Notes under the pieces: model-generated
What the model saw: the letters and a program-made list of their open reading frames with translations, nothing else
What the model was told of the DNA's origin: nothing
Database searches by the model: none
Assembly (NCBI RefSeq): GCF_033807575.1
Contig: NC_084713.1
Span: forward strand, 16,157,389-16,221,388
Source: Cydia pomonella
Taxonomy: Eukaryota > Arthropoda > Insecta > Lepidoptera > Tortricidae
Direction of reading: 5' to 3'
Length of the DNA stretch: 64,000 nucleotides
Made by a program: the position numbers and the translations under genes
In this document: piece by piece, positions 43,363-54,637 of the stretch
Numbering within the stretch: position 1 is the first letter of the stretch
Layout: each line of letters opens with the position of its first letter

Positions 43363-44520
43363 CCTACTTATTGCAGAAACATTATCTACATCAAATGATA
43401 ATTTTGTTATAGAAGCTAGTTAAGAACACGAATAATTTTATTAGTTATGCAAATAGTTTTTATTGAATGTCTTAATTTTTGAAACTTAACTTACAAAAGT
43501 TTATTAGTTCTATTCCGTAAGTTCACTGATGACACTTTATTTGTTTCTAGATTTCATTTTAAGTTTTTATTTATACCTTAAGGCTGTTTATTAATCCTTA
43601 ATCAGAGAAATTTTGCAGTTTTTGAAGAATGAATGCTTCAAATTTCAAGTTTTTAAAGAGTATTCCATTTCAAACAACACTTTCAAAGTGATGAATTTTA
43701 ATAGCATATCGACTAGAAAAATAGCACACAGCACGTGAGTTCTTAGTCTACACCGTGCAGTCAAAATAAAGAAACCCGAAGCATACCTAATGCATTTCAA
43801 AGATGCACATTGCATATCATGGGATAGAGACATGGCACAAAGACAAAGCTCCACTTGCTTTTTGCATTCAAATAACTATTCTAGTGCAATATTTTGCACG
43901 AGTATAACTCGGGACATCCGAATGCAATCTCAGAGATTGTCGTCTGCACAGTGGTGTGTTAGCTGCAGTAATGCTTATGGACAAAATTATACTTACCTGG
44001 ATTTATTTAACTTATGAAAGATTATTGTTTATTTAATTCTAACACCAAAATTGCCATATACGGAGTTTTAGACATTTAAGCATTCTTGCTAAAATAATTT
44101 TGTAAATGTAAACTAGGAACATAAATGTTAAAAAGGACTGAACGTCATAAAGAAAATCAACGTTTTATGAAAAATAAAGTCATAAAACCATTCATTTTAA
44201 CGCATTTTCTTGCCAAATCGGTTGATATTAGACCGATCCTTTGCTCATTTTATCAAGGAGATTGGCAGTGACATGACCTACATCAAAATTGCAAAAGTAA
44301 CAGACATGCTGCAACCGCAATCCGAATGGAACCTTTTAAATACAAACCTTGGCTACTCTAATAAGTAACTTGGGACCCTTTTTCCTATATGTTATCATGA
44401 AAGTTCCGCTTTATATTGTAAATTCAAATGGGTAATAAATAAGGATTTGAAATACCTACTTGTAAATAATAAATAAATCCTCTATTACACGTTTTGAAAC
44501 TACCTATCGCCGAATAACTA
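43363..44520. other. No gene recognised
   Basis: AT-rich DNA. Two overlapping short frames on opposite strands at 43645-44017 show no domain. Confidence 0.4.
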
Positions 44521-44911
44521 ACGACCTCCTGACCAATCAGTTGTGACCTTACCTTACCTACGAAGCAGGATGTCCCAGGTTCGAAGCCTGGTAAGAGCAT
44601 TTATTTGGGTGTTTGTCGAAAATATTTCTGCCCGGTTATGGATGTTTTCTAGTACCCACGTACATTAGTAAAAAGGTAAACAATCTTGATATGTCTTTTG
44701 ATAGAAAAACTCTTTTTAAAAATCAGTACCTATTACTTATGAAAGCAAAAAAATAAGATTGTATATGATTTATAATTGTTACATATTTGCTGTGACTTAT
44801 TATTCAAAAGTGCCTTTCAATAAAAAGACACGTCAAAATCGCCTACCTTCTTTCTAATACTAAAAAAACGGACTATAGTACCCACAACACAAGCCTTATT
44901 GAGCTTATTTA
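44521..44911 (+). repeat. tRNA-derived SINE, diverged copy with an insertion
   Basis: The head (about 44540-44655) has CTACGAAGCAGGATGTCCCAG, GGTTCGAAGCCTGGTAAGAG and ATTTATTTGGGTG, matching the SINE at 12183. The A box is degenerate. The later body (GTACCCACAACACAAGCC, ATTGAGCTTA) resumes only at about 44876, roughly 165 bp farther than in the full copies, so AT-rich DNA has been inserted or captured between the two halves. Confidence 0.65.
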
Positions 44912-45920
44912 TTTAGTATTATATCTTTGTGTTACTAATCGAATAAGGTTTGCCCTACCTAGATAACACCTTACCTAATATTCTACGTTGTAAAAGTATT
45001 ATGGCCCCACAGTGCACTTCTGCGACGGTTCGGTATAAGATTGCCCGTATTTGCATACGCCACAATAACGCCGTTTTCTTGTTAGTTTTGAATTATTTCG
45101 CAAATTAGACGGCAAATATTTCCCCCATGTTTTTCTGTTAGGTGTAGATAGTATAAAATACGTCTTTATATTATAACGATTCGAAAAATACTATCTTGCT
45201 GTATTTCAACACAGTGATACAATGACACTGCTCGTAAAATAATTTCGCTCTAATTTAATTTGTAAATTTTTCAAGAGCGTAAATTAAAAAAAATATCATA
45301 GTTATAAATTTTATCCATAAACTACTACGACTGACTACTTTTTGATCGTCATCAGATATCAGCCCGTCTGCTGTATCGAAATGAAATCGTTATCCATTCG
45401 GCAAATAAAACATACCTTTTTGTTTTAAATGAAAAATAACTCCATAAATTCGGGCGCACGCATTGCAACAGGAAACTCCCATCAGCGTTCGATTATAAAA
45501 ATTTGCTGATTTTATCACTCGACATGTAACGTATCGCTTTCTGTTATCGGGAAATTGATCAATCGTTTAAATTTTACGTTGTAGACGGAGAGCTAGCTCC
45601 GTTAAAAGGTTCTCAATTCCCATGCCATTTTTAGAGCAACGAAATGTTAAGTTAATTTTCTATTTTATATAACTCGATCCGGGCGTTTAGCAGTTATTCA
45701 TTGGTGGAGGTTGAGAAAGCAGGCCTATAAACCACTTTACTGTAAACTGTAACCTACATTTCCTGGGCCATGAAGATGAATCGATTGACATTTTCATAAA
45801 TATTGGCTCAGTACCTTCATCGTTACGGTGGAACATAGTATATGATATTACAAAAAGACCTACACACCAACCTTTAAATAAAATTTACAATCTGCATTTG
45901 CAGTAGTGAATGAAACAGCG
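44912..45920. other. No gene recognised
   Basis: AT-rich DNA; no supported feature. Confidence 0.4.
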
Positions 45921-46052
45921 CGCCAAAAGTATCTATCATCGTGGAATACTTTTCATCTCTACATTTGGCGTTCCAAACTATTTGGTTTGTTATGCTGAAT
46001 TTAATGTTCTTTTGTTAAGCTATTAGAGAATGGTAGATACTTTTGACACGTA
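45921..46052. mobile_element. Short inverted-repeat MITE, about 130 bp
   Basis: Left end GCGCCAAAAGTATCTATCAT; right end, on the minus strand, GTGTCAAAAGTATCTACCAT. The interior is non-coding. Only about 20-25 bp of terminal inverted similarity is visible. Confidence 0.6.
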
Positions 46053-46845
46053 GTCTGATAACTAGACTGCTAAAATCATAAACTTTTTAGCACTATCGTC
46101 ATCAGTCACGAAAATAAGCATATAGTTTTATTTGCCAATCTTTTGCAACCACACTCTGACAGCCACCCACCATAGTAAAAAATATAGTAAATCACCATTT
46201 CTGCGACTAGCTCTTAGATCATTGGTACATATATGTATATTTGTTCTGTCATGGCCAGTGATACGAGTATGTACTGATAAAATCGCTTTTATTGTGTGCT
46301 TGTGAGGCAGTGTCACAATATATCAATGTATATTTTTTGTATAAAAGTTACGAACAAACACACGACCCACCTTATGGTAAGGGGACACCTTAACCAATAA
46401 ATAGTTGAAGCTCTAGCTGGCCGATTCGAGCTTACAATTTTTGCGATTACATGTGTACATATTATTGAAGTTTGAAGTCACCCCTGACCATATTATGTTT
46501 TATGTCACATCCGTTTCAAATTTAATAAATTATATAAGGATAATACCTATACTGTATTGTTATGGTCCATAACCATGGTTATTCATAGCTGAAACATTTG
46601 TGTTTCTACATACATCCCTGTATACGGCTCCCAAATGTACGTAATACGTAATGAATCGCTTGTAATGTCAGAGTCAAAGGTCCCCTTCCCGCCACGTAAA
46701 GGAATTTCAAGCTGAATCAGTTGCCAGGTAACGCTAATTAAATGAAACTGGTAGGCGTGTTTACTTTGTCTGCGTTTGTTCAGGGAATAGTTTAATTCGT
46801 TAACTGATATCTGCGCTTTAGGGCGCCTGGATACTAATTGATTTT
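46053..46845. other. No gene recognised
   Basis: AT-rich DNA. CCGATTCGAGCTTACAATTT near 46430 may be an end of the TTCGAACTT fold-back family. No coding region supported. Confidence 0.4.
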
Positions 46846-46966
46846 CTTTTATGGTACAGGAGGCAAACGAGCAGACGGATCACCTGATGGTAAGCGATTA
46901 CCGCCGCCCATGGACACCTGCAACACCAGAGGGGTTGTAAGTGCATTGCCGGCCTTTATGATTGGA
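46846..46966 (+). repeat. Dispersed repeat, GGCAAACGAGC variant
   Basis: GGCAAACGAGCAGACGGATC, ACCTGATGGTAAGCGATTAC, CGCCCATGGACACCTGCAAC and AGAGGGGTTGTAAGTGCATT follow in the order seen at 43284 and 47866. The 80-codon frame starting at 46838 arises from this repeat and is not called. Confidence 0.7.
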
Positions 46967-47232
46967 GTACGCTATTTTCTTGAATCTTTTTTTAAGGCTT
47001 TTGGGTTTTTAGTCGCTAATATTTGTTTAAAGTTGCGTTTTCTTGTTCAAGTTGTTATTTTCACGTTATTCTCTTCTTAAAGACAATGCATGTTACATAA
47101 GTCTGCCAAGCGTACGGCTATGCCTACGGCTGTGTCTCTTTGTTGAGCAGACATCATTAAAACAATATCATTATATGTATATATTCAAAAGCTCTCTGAT
47201 TTTGCGTGACTGTAGTCTGGAGCCCTTTTAAG

Positions 47233-47345
47233 TAGTAAGTTTCGAATAGAATAGAATATAATTTATTCATAAACACAAACGCGACAAATTACACATTATA
47301 ACAACATAGAAAGAATAAAGTGAGACGAAATTGCCTCATCTCAGC
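47233..47345 (-). mobile_element. 3' end fragment of a jockey/CR1-like LINE, minus strand
   Basis: On the minus strand the segment ends GTGTTTATGAATAAATTATA then TTCTATTCTATTC, a simple tail commonly seen after the AATAAA of lepidopteran LINEs. There is no coding block left. Confidence 0.55.
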
Positions 47346-47865
47346 ATGTTGCTGGTGACTATAACATTAAAAATATAATATTTTATGGTTCCAAAGCCAA
47401 AATAGTAAAAACCAAAACGTTACAAACTATATCAATTATTATTATTATACGTCGCTATATCAATTTGTCTACCTGTTTACTTTTATGTTACCGGCGTCAC
47501 CGCTATTTGTAACTTTGTATCCTTTCAATGTCAATGACCTGACAATTTATAGTTCATACGATATGAAAACAACAGCCAAACTGTAAAGAACTGAAAGACA
47601 AATTTGCTATGTTAAAACCAAACTCCCGACAGTATATAGCACACCGACCGCACCACGGTACTCCATGCTTACACAGTTACACACTCCAGTTTACGAGTAG
47701 GTTTTGTGACTAAAACTAGGCCCCCTAAGGAGCGAGGAGTAAGTTTATCGAGTGCGGTTGTGGCATTCTACTCATCGTGCATAGAACAGACGAGTCTAAT
47801 GCCTCGGTCATGGAACGCAGGCAGGCAGTGATCGTGTGCAAAACGCAAACCAATGTTCCTAATGT
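47346..47865. other. No gene recognised
   Basis: AT-rich spacer; no supported feature. Confidence 0.4.
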
Positions 47866-48065
47866 CTTCTTTTTTTTTTATACTACGTCAGTGGCAAACA
47901 AGCATACGGCCCACCTGATGGTAAGCAGTCTCCGTAGCCTATGTACGCCTGCAACTCCAGAGGAGTTACATGCGCGTTGCCGACCCTAAACCCGCCCCAC
48001 CTCGTTGAGCTCTGGCAACCTTACTCACCGGCAGGAACACAACACTATGAGTAGGGTCTAGTGTT
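47866..48065 (+). repeat. Dispersed repeat, GGCAAACAAGCATACGG family, long copy
   Basis: TCAGTGGCAAACAAGCATAC, CACCTGATGGTAAGCAGTCT, CTCCAGAGGAGTTACATGCG, TGAGCTCTGGCAACCTTACT and ACACTATGAGTAGGGTCTAG occur in this order. They match the reverse complement of 32248-32490 and the diverged copy at 26797. It stops at the GGGTCTAGTGTT block. Confidence 0.75.
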
Positions 48066-50505
48066 AACCTTAATTTTAATATCATTAAAGTACCAATCTA
48101 CTTTACATCAATAAACTAAGTAACGAATACTCGGCAATCTATTGAAATGAAATATTATGTGAATGTCGAGTAAGCAAAGTTATGTTAGTTCTCAAGTTAA
48201 GTCTCAAGATATCTTGCTCACTCCAATTATAATATAAAAGTACGACGAGTCATGTCGAGATCAAATAGAAATATCACAACGATCGAATGCCGCTCTGAAT
48301 AACGACATCCTTTTCGACCGCTTGAAAATCTACTGAGATTTTAGCTGAAGTGCCCTAGCGCTGTTAGCGCATGGATGTAGAACTGCTAGCTAGGTTTAAA
48401 TAAAGAATAAGGCGTTGACTTAATTGAAGCTACAAATCCGTAACCGTGGAATAATAATCACTATCGCCAAACTGTCGCCAAAGTTGAAAAATTCCGTTTC
48501 ATATAAGTACGGCCACGACTGAAAATATCGATATGGAGAAAGTGCCAAAAATATGTATACACGACCTTATTGTCCATATATTAAGGTAGTGTTTACATAT
48601 TTTTGCTGCTTTGTCTGTATCGACATTTTGAGACGTGACTGTACCTAATATGTCTATCTCATGTTTATCGATTTCTTGTACTTGTTGTCCGTCACTACTG
48701 TTTATTATCAATCGCTGGTCACTACCGATTCAACTGAGGACCTTTGAACTTTTATTGACATTTTTAGTTTTTATTCCACTGATAATATATATCTTCTACT
48801 ATTGTGTTCAATTGTTAGCACAGTAGTGTAGTAATTCATCTTTCAATTTTTAATATGTAACTGAATTAACTTCTGATAGTTTCATCTAATATTTGAACGT
48901 CAAATTTAATCTATATTCATATAATTTACTGTATTTGCTCTTCATTCTTCGTCACTACATCGCATCGTGTTCGACCTGCCTAATTAGCTAATGACGGTGG
49001 CTGTAATGCGACCTGGGGATTATGTAATGATCGTTTTCCCAATTATTTGAACGGCCCAAGGCAATTCTGTAGAAATATCTTCGATTGAGAGGCTATAAGC
49101 CATTCCAACAGGTATCGCAATTAGAATAAAACAACTTGGCTTTTATCGCATTGTTGGGCTGAATTGCTACAATTGCTTTATCGAGGAAGAATAACTTTTA
49201 TGTAAAAAGTAAAATTCTAATTTCGATTTTTCGGGATCTGTTTATAAACTTCCGATCCGCTTAAGCTACATTGGATATTTAAAATGAAAATTATGAATAA
49301 TGCAAATTTACAATAATTTTAGATATAGGTTAGGTAGGTGTTTAATAATTTTATTATTTGACAATTTTATTTCTGTATATTTTACTTGTGTAATTAAGCA
49401 ATAAAATGTTATACTCATCTAAAAACTACTAAAGTATGAATAAACGTACAACAAAAAGACAAGCACATAAAGCTAGTTTGAATATTAAAGTGGCAGAAAT
49501 TTTGCAGCTTTCCTGTTAATAAAGACAGGAAAAGGAAAAAAAATCCAAAGTAAATTTTACCCAGTAGTAAAAATGTGTTATGATTCATTTTACTTACTTA
49601 TCGCTTTTTGTAGTGCATGCACGTATCATCAAAGAGCCATTGTAAAAGAAAACAATCGCAACATATTTGCACGTTGGTTTTTTCTTGTTCCTTCATTTGC
49701 ATATGCAATTGCATTCTTTTATAGATAATAACCATGCAGAATTGAAACACTGCACCGAGATAGAACTTTCAATAATAATGCAGTTGGATTATTTCGTCTC
49801 TTGTTGGAATTTTATTTTAAAGAATGTAGGCTCTTATTTCTTTAATGCTAGGAATTCAAATAAAAATATTTGATGAAAGTTTTCGTAAAATTAATGTATA
49901 CGTTTTGTTTACTTTGATTGATACAGAACATGAACCGATCCCAATCAGAGTTTGACTACTTATGGACATTTTTAATGATATTCCATAAATATGCTTATTT
50001 TCCGTTTTCGTTTTATAATTAATGTGTGCATCTTAACAAAACTTGAGTTCCATATCAACGAGAAAACACGAATTCTACAAATCACAATACTAATAAAAAC
50101 ACTGAATTGGTAACTTAGTAAAGGCCATAAAGGCCTAATTACTTTTCTGAGAGTAATCACGGCCATAAACAACGAACGATATCGGCCCTTCGTGCGTCTC
50201 ATGCATAAGTATAAGGCCCAAGTAATTCGGAAAGTAATTGCGTCGGATTTATGACCAGTACTTGCACTAATGTGATTGCGAGGTCAGGTATGGAGGCGCG
50301 TTTAGACAGAACGATTGAGGGCTTCATATTTTGTCAACTTTTGTTTGTGGCATATTACTAATATGTTTTGTCGTCGATTCTTATGGCTAATATTTTAATC
50401 AGACTGTGGTTATTGAAAGTCATCAGTTTCATGCGAGTCTTTGGGGCCAATTTGATTAGAGCAGGGACATCATAATTCTCCTAGCGCATTTCTTATTTGA
50501 GGTTG
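48066..50505. other. No gene recognised; 2.4 kb of AT-rich DNA
   Basis: I see no repeat, exon or RNA gene that I can support. Short frames at 48499, 48635, 49667 and 49972 show no domain. Confidence 0.4.
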
Positions 50506-50715
50506 GCCAAAAGGCCTTACTAGTCCTTGCTGGCTTTAGGCCTCCGTCATATCCTTGGAGATGATTCTAGTCCAGTTGGCTGGCGACCTCTGCCTCTCTT
50601 GCCCTCGTCCGTATCCATCACTCTTCTCGTCAGGTTGCATCGCGTCTCTGCGCATTACATGGCCATACCAGTGTAATCAGCCTTCTTGCATCTTATGATG
50701 TATATCTGCAACTTT
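50506..50715 (-). pseudogene. C-terminal scrap of an RTE-like LINE
   Basis: Minus strand, from right to left: LHWYGHVMRRDAMQPDEK, then a GYGRGQERQRSPANWTRII segment and SKDMTEA. This resembles the WxGHVxR and GRGRxxxxW C-terminal pattern of RTE-type LINEs. Stops interrupt the frame. Confidence 0.55.
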
Positions 50716-51126
50716 AATAAAAATGAATTAAGAGTAGGGTCACCTTTTTTTTAATTAATTGTCTCTGAATAAGAAAGATCACGTATCTCGAAATCGTCCT
50801 CTTGACCTAAAGGCACCTAAATAATGTGGTTGGTCCTGTTCCATTTACATTTAGCTTAGGAAGGTTTCGATTGAATATTGAATGCACTGCTGCACACTGT
50901 AACCCTCATTCACTGTATGACGAAGGAAGTCTATAGACGTTGAATGTATGACGGTTGACTGAATAGAGATGCAATGTGTTGAATTCTGGTGAACTAAGGT
51001 GGCTATCGGAATTTCGACAATAAGCTGACCATAATGGTTGACAAACTGGAATGTATCAATTTGTGTAACAGCATAGAACTTCTGGCATTAGTTTATGAGT
51101 TATTTAGGTACATGTAGGTACTTGAT
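50716..51126. other. No gene recognised
   Basis: AT-rich spacer; no supported feature. Confidence 0.4.
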
Positions 51127-51496
51127 ACATCAAAGAGAATTTGAAATAGAGGTGTATTGTCAGATAAAACTTTGTAGCTACGTATATTTACTGCCATCTT
51201 TCGCTTTCACCATTTGACTTTGAAGTGTTGAACGCCATCTTACCGGGCACAATCTAAAGGTTATGGCGCCATCGCTCGAAACGATATCGCTATACCTTTG
51301 GCCTTTGATCTTTTAGATGGCGCCACATTTAGGTACGAGTATTAAACAAATTTAACACATATCAGTGAACGAATAAGGATCAAAGTCTAATGGCGTTCTA
51401 AAAGTTTTGATAATGTGTCGACAGATTGCAGTAAATTTACTGTCGCTACAAAGTTTTCTTTGACAATACACCTCTATTTCAAATTATCTTCGTTGA
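51127..51496. mobile_element. Inverted-repeat MITE, about 370 bp
   Basis: Left arm AATTTGAAATAGAGGTGTAT followed by TGTCAGATAAAACTTTGTAG. The right arm read on the minus strand gives AATTTGAAATAGAGGTGTAT, then TGTCAAAGAAAACTTTGTAG. Inverted similarity continues through TTTACTGC(C/A)ATCT, about 60 bp in all. The interior holds GGCGCCAT words but no coding frame. Target duplication not clear. Confidence 0.75.
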
Positions 51497-52315
51497 TACA
51501 TAGCTAACGTCTATTAGCTTCCCTGCTGATTGTGAAAGTGAATGAACATAATATGATAATCTAATTTGCGATTTCAATATTGTAATATGATTATAATAAC
51601 AATCTTCTGATAATAATCATTATCTATAAGGTGGTGATAGTCAGGGACCTCTATTTGGGAAAAAATATCATGAGAATAAAAGTGTCGATACTCTTGGGCA
51701 AAAATATGTTTAATGAAATGAGTTAGGGGGACCAAACTTTCAGTTGAATTCAGCTGATTCAGCCATTCCATAGGTAATCCCCATATGATTCGTTGTAATT
51801 TATGATGCAGCATACAATTTTTTTTTTGCATTTTCGAGTTGAGTTTATATTAAAAGTTGATAGTGTAACACCTCAGTTTATAATCAAAGAGAACAAAACC
51901 ATCCTTTATAAGTTGTATGTATAAGTACAGTTGTATAGAATTATTCTAAATAAATTCGCAAAAAAAGATAAGCAGACTTTTTAAAACCTCTCGATGTTCT
52001 AAAGGAAATTGATTATTTTACCTTAATAAATATTAAAGATTACAACTCATACATAATGTTTACAAAATACCTTATTAATCACCTCTATAACTGAAATAAC
52101 CTCTATTCTCATCTCTATTAATAGAACTCTCTGTAAATGATACATACAATTTATTTATACCTGGCTAACTGAGCGGAACTTGTCAACACCCTGATAGACG
52201 GAACCCTCCACATGAAGGCTGTCACGGCGAACTCGCGTGTTTTTGTACCGTTTCATGTAAGGTATACGGTTTTTGCTTGATTGATCCTGAGACCTATCTT
52301 GGTTGCTTCCTGCTC
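51497..52315. other. No gene recognised
   Basis: AT-rich DNA. The last part (about 52170-52315) may be more of the LINE remnant that follows, but I cannot read a continuous frame there. Confidence 0.4.
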
Positions 52316-52443
52316 GAGGACCTTTACCGCCTCAATTCATGGCAGGAAACCGCGCTGAATCGGGACAGGTGGCGTTCTCTCGTTTCGGAGGCCAAGATTC
52401 TTTTTGGATCGCTGAGCCAAAGCAGTTAGTTAGTTAGTTAGTT
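52316..52443 (+). pseudogene. 3' terminal scrap of an RTE-like LINE with (TTAG)n tail
   Basis: Plus-strand codons read EDLYRLNSWQETALNRDRWR then SLVSEAKILFGSLSQSS and a stop at 52430. The LNRDRWRSLVSEAK segment is the usual C-terminus of many LINEs. It is followed directly by about four to five TTAG units, the target-primed tail. Confidence 0.7.
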
Positions 52444-53302
52444 GGCTAACTGAGACCCTGGATAAGTGGAATAACTCTTTAAGTGAGACAATTTTCCTCG
52501 TCCCTCAATGTCTCACTTATCCAGGTTTCACTGTAATCTAGACCAAGTTGAGATTTTTGATGTTCGAAAATCTCCAGTATCACGAAGATATTGATAGTGT
52601 AACCTTTGCCAATAACTCGCCACATCCAATAAATATTCGAAACCTTAAAAACGCTCAAATTCATACATATTAATACAAAGCGTAAACGTGCCGGGCGTTT
52701 TTATTGCACGCATAAACAGTGTTAGCTACAATGAGAACGAAATGGTCCGTGTGATGCGACCTTTTTGATGCTAATTTACTTTTTCCCCGGAACATTTATT
52801 CATAACCTCTCGAAAACGTTTAATTGAAGTTCACAAAGGATTGTTTGAGGTAATAGATCGATTTAATTATGATTGTGATGTTGGTATTAAGAATAGCCAT
52901 TAGAACGTAATTGGGACAGTTCAGTTTTTACGGTTGATTCGAGTGTCGCGTGTTTTAGACTGACAAACAAGAAATGGTAGCTGATGTTATTTTCGTTTGT
53001 GTTTCTTCAAATAGCCATATAGTGGAAATAGTAAAGTATTTACGAATTCAGTATGAAGAGCGGGTACATAAATAATGAATAATATATCGACCATTTATAA
53101 TTTGCTATAAAAATAAATTATTTTTTTTTGCTTTATATTTTGTCCATTTTTTGTAGAATGTACCTATTTAGCGTATAAATGTGGATTAATATTATGTTTA
53201 AAAAATATATTTATTTATATCCAACAACTTCCATCGCTTGTTTGAACTTGAATAAAATTAAAGCCGGTTTTTAACTCCATTTATGTTTTATATGAATAAC
53301 TT
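52444..53302. other. No gene recognised
   Basis: AT-rich DNA up to the truncated RTE element; no supported feature. Confidence 0.4.
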
Positions 53303-54415
53303 TGTAAATGCCAAGAACACAAACTTCCACTTTACATCGCCTTCATAGATTATTCTAAAGCTTTTGACAGTATCACCCACGCCTCCATATTCACTGCCCT
53401 ATTCAATCAAGAAATAGATCCATCTTACATAAAACTCCTGAGCACTATATATAGAAATAGTACCGCCACCATCAAACTGCAATCTTCTGGCCCGTCCTTC
53501 AAAATAGAGAGAGGAGTTAAGCAAGGAGACCCGCTATCGCCGAAACTTTTTACAAGCACTCTGGAACAAGTCTTCAAAAAACTTGCGCCAAGTTGGGGAG
53601 AGAAGGGGCTTGTCGTCGGAAATCGCAGATTAACTAATCTGCGGTTCGCTGACGACATTGTCATTTTCTCTTCAACTGCTTCCGAGCTACAACAAATGCT
53701 TGAAGAACTAAGCATCGCAAGCCTCGAAATTGGACTGAAGATGAATATGTCAAAGACCAAACTTATGACTAACAACAAACCACGTAGGATAGAGATAAAT
53801 GGAGAACACATTGCATATGTCCATGAGTATATTTATTTGGGCCAATTAGTCTCCTTCCAGGCGCGTCAGGTAAAAGAGGTCGAAAGACGGATTGAAAACG
53901 CCTGGAGGAGCTATTGGTCCATGAAACACCTGATGAAAGGTAATCTTCCGATATATCTCAAACGGAAGCTCATGGACATGTGCATACTCCCAGTTCTAAC
54001 CTACGGGGCACAGACTTGGTCTTTGACTAAAGCTCAGAAGTCCAAACTCGGAGTTTGCCAACGAGCTATGGAGCGTAGCATATTAGGTGTCAAATTGGTG
54101 GATCGAGTCCGAAACACCACGCTGCGCTCCAAGACACAAATCATCGATGTAGCTCGGAAAGCGGCCAAGCTAAAATGGGATTGGGCTGGTCACGTCTGCC
54201 GAATGCCGAATGAGTTGTGGGGCAAAGTCACTACAGAGTGGGAGCCCGAAAACTCGAATCGGGGATCTGGCAGACCTCACCGGCGATGGCGGGATGAACT
54301 GGACTCCTTCTTGAAGGAGTGGCCAGACATAGCACTCGACAGAGACCAGTGGAGAGATTGGGGGGAGGCCTTTGCCCAGCAGTGGGACACGACAGGCTCT
54401 AAATAATAATAATAA
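53303..54415 (+). CDS. 5'-truncated RTE-clade LINE reverse transcriptase
   Basis: From about 53312 an open plus-strand frame runs to TAA at 54404-54406. It holds LYIAFIDYSKAFDSITH (motif A), IERGVKQGDPLSPKLF (motif B), LRFADDIVIF (motif C), and MSKTKLMTN then IYLGQLVSFQ of the thumb. The complete C-terminal domain follows, with WAGHVCRMPNELW, GRPHRRWRDELDSFLK and DRDQWRDWGEAFAQ. N-terminal RT and endonuclease are absent. A TAATAATAATAA tail follows the stop directly, as is usual for RTE. It shares about half its residues with the RTE at 21800-24414, so it is a different family of the same clade. No damage is visible, but the truncation makes a working protein impossible. Confidence 0.87.
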
Positions 54416-54467
54416 TAACTTTGTCTTATCAAAATATACTACTGACAGTTTCACTTACCAATATTAT

Positions 54468-54575
54468 TAAAAGATACAACGCCATTGAGGTCAGAAGCAA
54501 AACTCATTTATTTCCAAACTACCTTCAGCTGTCATTACAATTCAATCCTGCAAGTACCTATCTAAATACATAACA
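54468..54575 (-). repeat. 3' LTR of the mag-like element (108 bp)
   Basis: Identical base for base to 58516-58623 as read by eye. On the minus strand it begins TGTTATGTATTTAGATAGGT and ends GCGTTGTATCTTTTA. Confidence 0.92.
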
Positions 54576-54637
54576 TACCTTTCCACCATAATCAACAAGT
54601 CTAAATCAACACTATTAATTACAAAATCATTATACAA

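Noticed and set aside
52425..52443. Telomere-like repeat
   Set aside because: The unit is TTAG, not the insect TTAGG, and it directly follows a LINE stop codon. It is a retrotransposon tail.
54170..54454. 94-codon minus-strand frame
   Set aside because: Antisense to the well-supported RTE C-terminal domain.
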